This document shows positions 55,757 to 64,000 of a DNA stretch of 64,000 nt, piece after piece (within the stretch, counting starts at the first letter, position 1; each line of letters starts with the position of its first letter). The position numbers and the translations under genes are program-made. Location of the stretch: NCBI RefSeq assembly GCF_003049735.1, contig NZ_PIRM01000001.1:124001-188000 (forward strand), read 5' to 3'. The stretch comes from Campylobacter concisus (GTDB taxonomy: Bacteria > Campylobacterota > Campylobacteria > Campylobacterales > Campylobacteraceae). Under the pieces are notes generated by a model. It did not search any database. It was not told the DNA's origin and saw only the letters and a program-made list of their open reading frames with translations.

Positions 55757-56322
55757 TGCAAGATATCATAAACTCAGTTTCAACATACGGCTATATTGTA
55801 TTGTTTTTTTATAGTCTTGGTGGCGGTATGGTTGCATTAATCGCCGCTGGAATTTTAAGTTTTGCCGGTAAGATGGATATCACTCTTAGTATAATTGTCG
55901 CTGCTGTGGCAAATACAATCGGCGATACGCTAATTTTTTATGTCGCAAGATTTAATAAAGACTCACTTATGCCTTATATCAAAAATCATAAAAGAAAGCT
56001 TGCTTATGCAGGAATTTTGGCCAAAAAACACGGCGATAAGATAATATTTATCAAAAAATTTATCTACGGAGTTAAAACTTTGGTCCCTATCGCGCTTGGA
56101 CTTACGAAATACTCTTTTTATAAATTTAGCATTATAAATTTGATCTCGTCAGTGCTTTGGGCGATCATTATTGGGTTTGCTAGCTTTAAAGCGGGCGATT
56201 ATTTTGTAGGTGCAAGCGACTATCTTGGCGAGCATGGATATATTATGCCTCTTGCTATGGTTTGTTTGTTGCTTGGAATTTGGTTTTTTTTACAACATAT
56301 TACAAAAAGGAGAAAAGCATGA
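55756..56322 (+). CDS. DedA-family membrane protein
   Basis: The 188-residue protein has the DedA pattern: a gating stretch GGGMVALIAAGILSFAG, FYVARFNKD, HGDKIIFIKKFIYGVKTLVPIALGL, and C-terminal helices. DedA proteins flip undecaprenyl phosphate or phospholipids across the inner membrane and affect envelope homeostasis. The usual Arg after F is changed here to Lys-Phe (KKFIYG), within family variation. Overlaps its neighbours by 1 and 4 bases. Confidence 0.88.
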   Translation: MQDIINSVSTYGYIVLFFYSLGGGMVALIAAGILSFAGKMDITLSIIVAAVANTIGDTLIFYVARFNKDSLMPYIKNHKRKLAYAGILAKKHGDKIIFIKKFIYGVKTLVPIALGLTKYSFYKFSIINLISSVLWAIIIGFASFKAGDYFVGASDYLGEHGYIMPLAMVCLLLGIWFFLQHITKRRKA

Positions 56323-57659
56323 AAAAGGTGATATCTGCTTTAATCGTAGTTATCGTGGTAGCCATTGGAGCGGTTTATTTTGCTTCAAATGAGGTAGAGA
56401 AAAACTATCAAAGGATAGTGAATGATCTAAATAATATTAAGGGCTTTAAAATTTCTAATAACAATTACAAAAAAGGTTTTTTTGGTTCAAAAGGATCATT
56501 TGATTTTAGTGTTTCAAAAGATCTTTTGGAAAATATATTTGGTAAAAATGTAAATGAGGATTTGGTTTTTAAAGTAGAAAATGAAATTTCTCATACAGTG
56601 CTTGCTTTTATAGATGGCTTTGAAATAGACTCAAAAATTTCTATCCAAAACGATATGATTAAAAACATTATCGCAACATTCATGGGTTCAAATGTTATTG
56701 CAACGACTAAAACAAAAGTTAGCCTAACTGGCGATAAAGATGTGGATATCAAATTTAGCAATATTGAATTTAACGATAAGCAGAAAACTGCCGTTAATAC
56801 AAAAGATATAAAGATTGGTATGACGCTTGATTCAAAAGATAGTATAAACAGCTTAAAGGTTGAAGCAGATAAGATTGTTTTGAAAGATTTTAGTGAGTAC
56901 AACAAAGTTGATCTAAATATCGAAGGATTTTATATCGACTCAAGCTATAAAGAGCCAGTTAAGATTTCAAAAATTTTAGAGAGTCAGCTTGTGCCTTATT
57001 TAGCAAAAGTTAAATTTAAAAGGGTGTCTTTCGCATCTAATGATGTAAGTAATATTTTGATAGATGACTTTAAGTATGACTCAAAATTTGAAATCTCAAA
57101 TGATCTTGGAAGATCAGACGATGTTATAAAAATAGGTATAGTAGCAGTTGATAAAGTAAAATATACAGATTTTGTCTTTGATAGCAAAATCGCAAATATC
57201 AATGTGCCTGCATTAAATAATGTATTAGACAAGCTTAATAATTTAAATAATGAAGAAAATTATAATGTTTTAGCTGGATTAAATTTTGATGAGACAATAG
57301 ATCAAATCTTAGAAAAGAATCCAAGTATAAAAATAGATACATTAAGCTTTAAAAAAGGAGATAAGACTTTAAAGCTAAATTTGGATGCAGCAGTAAATGG
57401 CTTTAAAAAGGGAACAAATCAGTCAGAAATTTTTGATAAATTATCTCTTAGTGGAAAAATAAGTGTCGATGAAAGTCTGACGAATTTTTTTGATACACTA
57501 GTGCCAGAAGTAGCTTTTGTTGAGCCTACTTTGATATCTGCTGGATATTTTAAAGAAGAGGACAAAAAAGTAATAAGTGAATTTAAATATGATCCAAACA
57601 AAAAAGATATTATATTTAATGGAAAAGTTGGACTTCAAAATTTCTTTATGGGTTTTTAA
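56319..57659 (+). CDS. YdgA-like (DUF945) membrane-anchored protein
   Basis: The 446-residue protein has an N-terminal membrane helix (VISALIVVIVVAIGAVYFAS) followed by a long beta-rich periplasmic region beginning EVEKNYQRIVNDLN, which is the DUF945 start. It is rich in Asp, Lys and Asn, and includes FKISNNNYKKGFFGSKGSF. Function unknown in the family. ATG 56319 has AAAAGGAGAAAA before it; an ATG 57 bases earlier would overlap DedA. Last gene before the rRNA operon. The YdgA-like assignment is moderate. Confidence 0.75.
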   Translation: MKKVISALIVVIVVAIGAVYFASNEVEKNYQRIVNDLNNIKGFKISNNNYKKGFFGSKGSFDFSVSKDLLENIFGKNVNEDLVFKVENEISHTVLAFIDGFEIDSKISIQNDMIKNIIATFMGSNVIATTKTKVSLTGDKDVDIKFSNIEFNDKQKTAVNTKDIKIGMTLDSKDSINSLKVEADKIVLKDFSEYNKVDLNIEGFYIDSSYKEPVKISKILESQLVPYLAKVKFKRVSFASNDVSNILIDDFKYDSKFEISNDLGRSDDVIKIGIVAVDKVKYTDFVFDSKIANINVPALNNVLDKLNNLNNEENYNVLAGLNFDETIDQILEKNPSIKIDTLSFKKGDKTLKLNLDAAVNGFKKGTNQSEIFDKLSLSGKISVDESLTNFFDTLVPEVAFVEPTLISAGYFKEEDKKVISEFKYDPNKKDIIFNGKVGLQNFFMGF

Positions 57660-57709
57660 AAAATTAGCCTGATTTTTATCTGTATTTAAGCATCACTTCT
57701 ATATACTTC

Positions 57710-57742
57710 ACTTTCTGTTTTGCAAAACGCAGAGCAGAAAGT
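57710..57742 (+). terminator. Terminator before the rRNA operon
   Basis: ACTTTCTG / CAGAAAGT outer stem with TTTTG-CAAAA inner pairing, followed by TCTTTT. It would end the rny-to-ydgA-like run. The remainder to 57924 is AT-rich and must hold the rRNA promoters; TATAAT-type boxes occur near 57820-57835, but I cannot pair them with a -35 box with confidence. Confidence 0.6.
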
Positions 57743-57924
57743 TCTTTTAACTTACAATTGTTAAACTATTAGTCAATCTTTGAAATCTAAACAAGTGATC
57801 GATTGAGCCAGTCTATTATTTTATAATTTATAATAGATTAGACAAACTAATAAATAAAACTAAAAGTTTTTTTGATTAAAAACTTCATAATAAAATCCTA
57901 TTAAATAAATTTTGATAGGTAATT

Positions 57925-59434
<1,510 letters not shown>

Positions 59435-59529
59435 TCTAGAGTACATATAGATATTCTCTCACAAGATATCTATAAGAAAGATATTCTCAATCATCCTTGT
59501 TTAGTTTTGAAAGATTGATAGACCTATAG

Positions 59530-59606
59530 GGGCCTATAGCTCAGCTGGTTAGAGTGCACCCCTGATAAGGGTGAGGTCACAAGTTCAAGTCTTGTTAGGC
59601 CCACCA
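59530..59606 (+). tRNA. tRNA-Ile (GAT)
   Basis: A 77-base cloverleaf with acceptor GGGCCTA / TAGGCCC, anticodon loop CTGATAA and encoded CCA. It lies in the 16S-23S spacer, as is usual. Confidence 0.97.
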
Positions 59607-59618
59607 GAGAATTTAATT

Positions 59619-59694
59619 GGGGAATTAGCTCAGCTGGGAGAGCGCCTGCTTTGCACGCAGGAGGTCAGCGGTTCGATCCCGCTATTCTCCACCA
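59619..59694 (+). tRNA. tRNA-Ala (TGC)
   Basis: A 76-base cloverleaf with acceptor GGGGAAT / ATTCTCC (one G-T pair), anticodon loop TTTGCAC and encoded CCA, 12 bases after tRNA-Ile. Confidence 0.97.
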
Positions 59695-59714
59695 TAAAAT
59701 AGTTTAACTATATT

Positions 59715-59760
59715 AAGTCTAATTAGAGAGCTTAAAAATTTAAACTTTCTAATTAGACTT
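59715..59760 (+). ncRNA. Long hairpin in the 16S-23S spacer
   Basis: A 13-bp perfect stem AAGTCTAATTAGA / TCTAATTAGACTT, extendable to 16 bp, with a 14-base AT-rich loop just after tRNA-Ala. It probably serves rRNA processing. The rest of the spacer to 60022 carries only the 23S stalk strand. Confidence 0.6.
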
Positions 59761-59973
59761 TTGTCTAAATGTTCTTTTAATTAATATTGTTAATAGTCAC
59801 AAGCAAGTTTTAAAAACAATTTTACAGGACTTGTTAAAGATTTAAATTTCTATTCTCTTTGTATTTAATGCAAAAGTTTGACATCACAATCTATTTAGGA
59901 TTTAAAACTTATCTAAATAGTAGTCAATGCTTTCCGTCTTGAGAGCTAGAATTTAAATATAGTAACATAAAGT

Positions 59974-59996
59974 TATCTTTAACAAGGAAGTGATGC
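59974..59996 (+). other. 5' strand of the 23S pre-rRNA processing stalk
   Basis: TATCTTTAACAAGGAAGTGA followed by TGC is complementary, with 22 of 23 bases matched, to 62932-62954 on the other side of 23S. Together they form the long-range stem cut by RNase III. Confidence 0.85.
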
Positions 59997-60022
59997 GAAT
60001 TAGAATAATCTAATATAGAAAA

Positions 60023-62925
<2,903 letters not shown>

Positions 62926-62931
62926 TTATAA

Positions 62932-62954
62932 GCATCACTTCCTTGTTAAGGATA
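62932..62954 (+). other. 3' strand of the 23S pre-rRNA processing stalk
   Basis: GCATCACTTCCTTGTTAAGG followed by ATA pairs with 59974-59996. Confidence 0.85.
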
Positions 62955-63056
62955 AAAACTTAATAAGATATGTTTTTGCAAAACTTTGTTTATGACTTTT
63001 AACTTTATCAAGTAGTGTTAAATAAGAGATTTATCTAATATATCTTTTATTTAACA

Positions 63057-63177
63057 CTGCCCGTGACTATACAGACGAGGAAACGCCTTGCTCCATCTCG
63101 AACCAAGAAGCTAAGCTCGTCCTGGCTGATGATACTCTCCCTTACTGGGATGTTGGAAAAGTAGGTCGTTGCGGGCT
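63057..63177 (+). rRNA. 5S ribosomal RNA
   Basis: About 120 bases from GCCCGTGACTATACAGACGA to GTCGTTGCGGGC, with pairing GCCCG / CGGGC at the ends, further extended by flanking TTAACA / TTGTTAA. Typical 5S features are CCATCTCGAACC and GGGATGTTGG. Ends approximate. The spacer 63178-63396 is AT-rich and has no gene. Confidence 0.93.
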
Positions 63178-63396
63178 TTGTTAATTTTAATCTTCTTTAT
63201 CTAAGCAATCTTCTTTTAATATTATTTCTTAATTTATAACAAAATATCAAATCTTACATTTATTTATTTTTTAAATAATCAGACTTTTTATCTCTATGTT
63301 TATAAATATCTTTTAGTTTATGCTTTTATACAAGTGTTGACTAAAAACACCAAATATGATAGACTCCAAACCCAAATTTACCCAAAAAGGACAAAA

Positions 63397-63843
63397 ATGA
63401 AAAAGATTATATTCTCACTATTAGCAGCAGCTTCTACATTACTAGCAGCCATAAATTTAAACACCGCCACAAAAGAAGAGTTAATGAGTTTAGATGGTAT
63501 AGGATCTTCAAAGGCAGATGCAATAATAGAGTATAGAAAAGCAAATAAATTTAACTCAATAGAAGATATAAAAAATGTAAATGGTATAGGCGATAAGACA
63601 TTTGAAAATTTAAAATCAGATATATCAGTATCAGGCACTACAAAAATAGACGACACAAAATCTAAAATAAAATCTAAAAAAGATGAGATAAAAGAAAAGG
63701 TAAGCAAAAAGAGTGATGAAGTAAAAGAGAAAAAAGATAGTGCTAAAGATGATAGTATAAAAGAGATAAAAGATAAGAAAGAAAGCCTAAAAGATAAAGC
63801 AGAGAAAAAGAGTAAAGCTAAAAAAGAGAAGAGCAAAGAGTAA
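63397..63843 (+). CDS. Secreted ComEA-like helix-hairpin-helix protein with charged tail
   Basis: The 148-residue protein has a signal peptide (MKKIIFSLLAAASTLLAA), then a ComEA-type double helix-hairpin-helix: INLNTATKEELMSLDGIGSS, then AIIEYRKANKFNSIEDIKNV and NGIGDKTFENL. This is the periplasmic DNA-binding fold used in natural transformation. About 65 residues of Lys/Glu/Asp/Ser repeats follow, likely one long charged helix, which is unusual for ComEA. ATG 63397 has AAAAAGGACAAAA upstream; an ATG at 63334 lacks a site. Function in DNA uptake is family-based. Confidence 0.88.
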   Translation: MKKIIFSLLAAASTLLAAINLNTATKEELMSLDGIGSSKADAIIEYRKANKFNSIEDIKNVNGIGDKTFENLKSDISVSGTTKIDDTKSKIKSKKDEIKEKVSKKSDEVKEKKDSAKDDSIKEIKDKKESLKDKAEKKSKAKKEKSKE

Positions 63844-63891
63844 TAAATCTAGAAATTTATAAAAATTCTTACATAAAGTATATAAAAATAG

Positions 63892-63914
63892 TTAGGAGCG
63901 CATAGCGTTCCTAA
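63892..63914 (+). terminator. Terminator after the ComEA-like gene
   Basis: A 9-bp stem TTAGGAGCG / CGTTCCTAA (one G-T pair) with a 5-base loop, about 50 bases after the stop codon. The tail to 64000 holds no supported feature. Confidence 0.65.
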
Positions 63915-64000
63915 TAAATAAAATAGATTGGTTTTTTATATATCAGCCTACTTTTTAAATTCTATAACTTAGTTTGCCTGTTTTTTAAATTTTATAAATT

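Overview
The window is AT-rich bacterial chromosome that reads as Campylobacter. The 16S sequence, the Ile and Ala tRNAs in the rRNA spacer, the fliL-acpS pair, the PEB1-type amino-acid ABC transporter and the AAATTT-rich spacers all point there. I think it lies near the C. concisus/C. curvus group, but that is an impression and not a measured identity. There is no phage, IS element or CRISPR array.

Layout. 1-5.5 kb: the 5' part of ispG, then priA, a pseudopilin, a possible ZapA/ZapB-like pair and uvrB. 5.5-9.7 kb: a spacer with a duplicated ~98-bp repeat, an MFS transporter gene broken by two single-base deletions, and a large AsmA-like gene. 9.8-12.1 kb: groES-groEL under a CIRCE operator, with a YdhR-type monooxygenase-like gene inserted between the two chaperonin genes. 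12.2-17 kb: a phosphohexomutase, a decayed gene remnant, and an amino-acid ABC transporter. 17.1-20.1 kb: a putrescine-forming agmatine operon (aguA, aguB) that encloses a cation-diffusion-facilitator gene. 20.1-26.8 kb: a pst-type phosphate transporter, then divergently a TAXI-TRAP transporter. 26.9-37 kb: a Cys-rich Sel1 protein, a YgjP-type metallopeptidase, MATE and ABC-F genes, a tandem pair of DKNYY-like proteins, and a BCCT transporter.

37.4-44.5 kb holds the most interesting locus. A same-strand, tightly packed run encodes a divergent Fur-family regulator, an HMA-like protein with an RxRxR motif in place of CxxC, a ferritin-like protein with a C-terminal hydrophobic tail, three small Gly-rich single-membrane-segment proteins, and a P1B ATPase with SCA in place of CPC. 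An AGCS symporter, a two-helix membrane protein and an orphan ModD follow. The content resembles the fez (ferrosome) gene clusters that build iron-storing membrane organelles elsewhere, and Fur-box-like sites flank the regulator gene.

44.6-57.7 kb: mostly housekeeping and envelope genes (two SYLF paralogues, TRIC-type channel, MidA-like methyltransferase, YbaK, fliL, acpS, radA, ftsY, a TlpA-like thioredoxin, 5-formyl-THF cyclo-ligase, rny, DedA, YdgA-like), plus an unrecognised 256-residue protein that seems to be frameshifted near its end. 57.9-63.2 kb: a complete rRNA operon, 16S-tRNA-Ile-tRNA-Ala-23S-5S, with a clear 23S processing stalk. 63.4-63.8 kb: a secreted ComEA-like helix-hairpin-helix protein with a highly charged tail.
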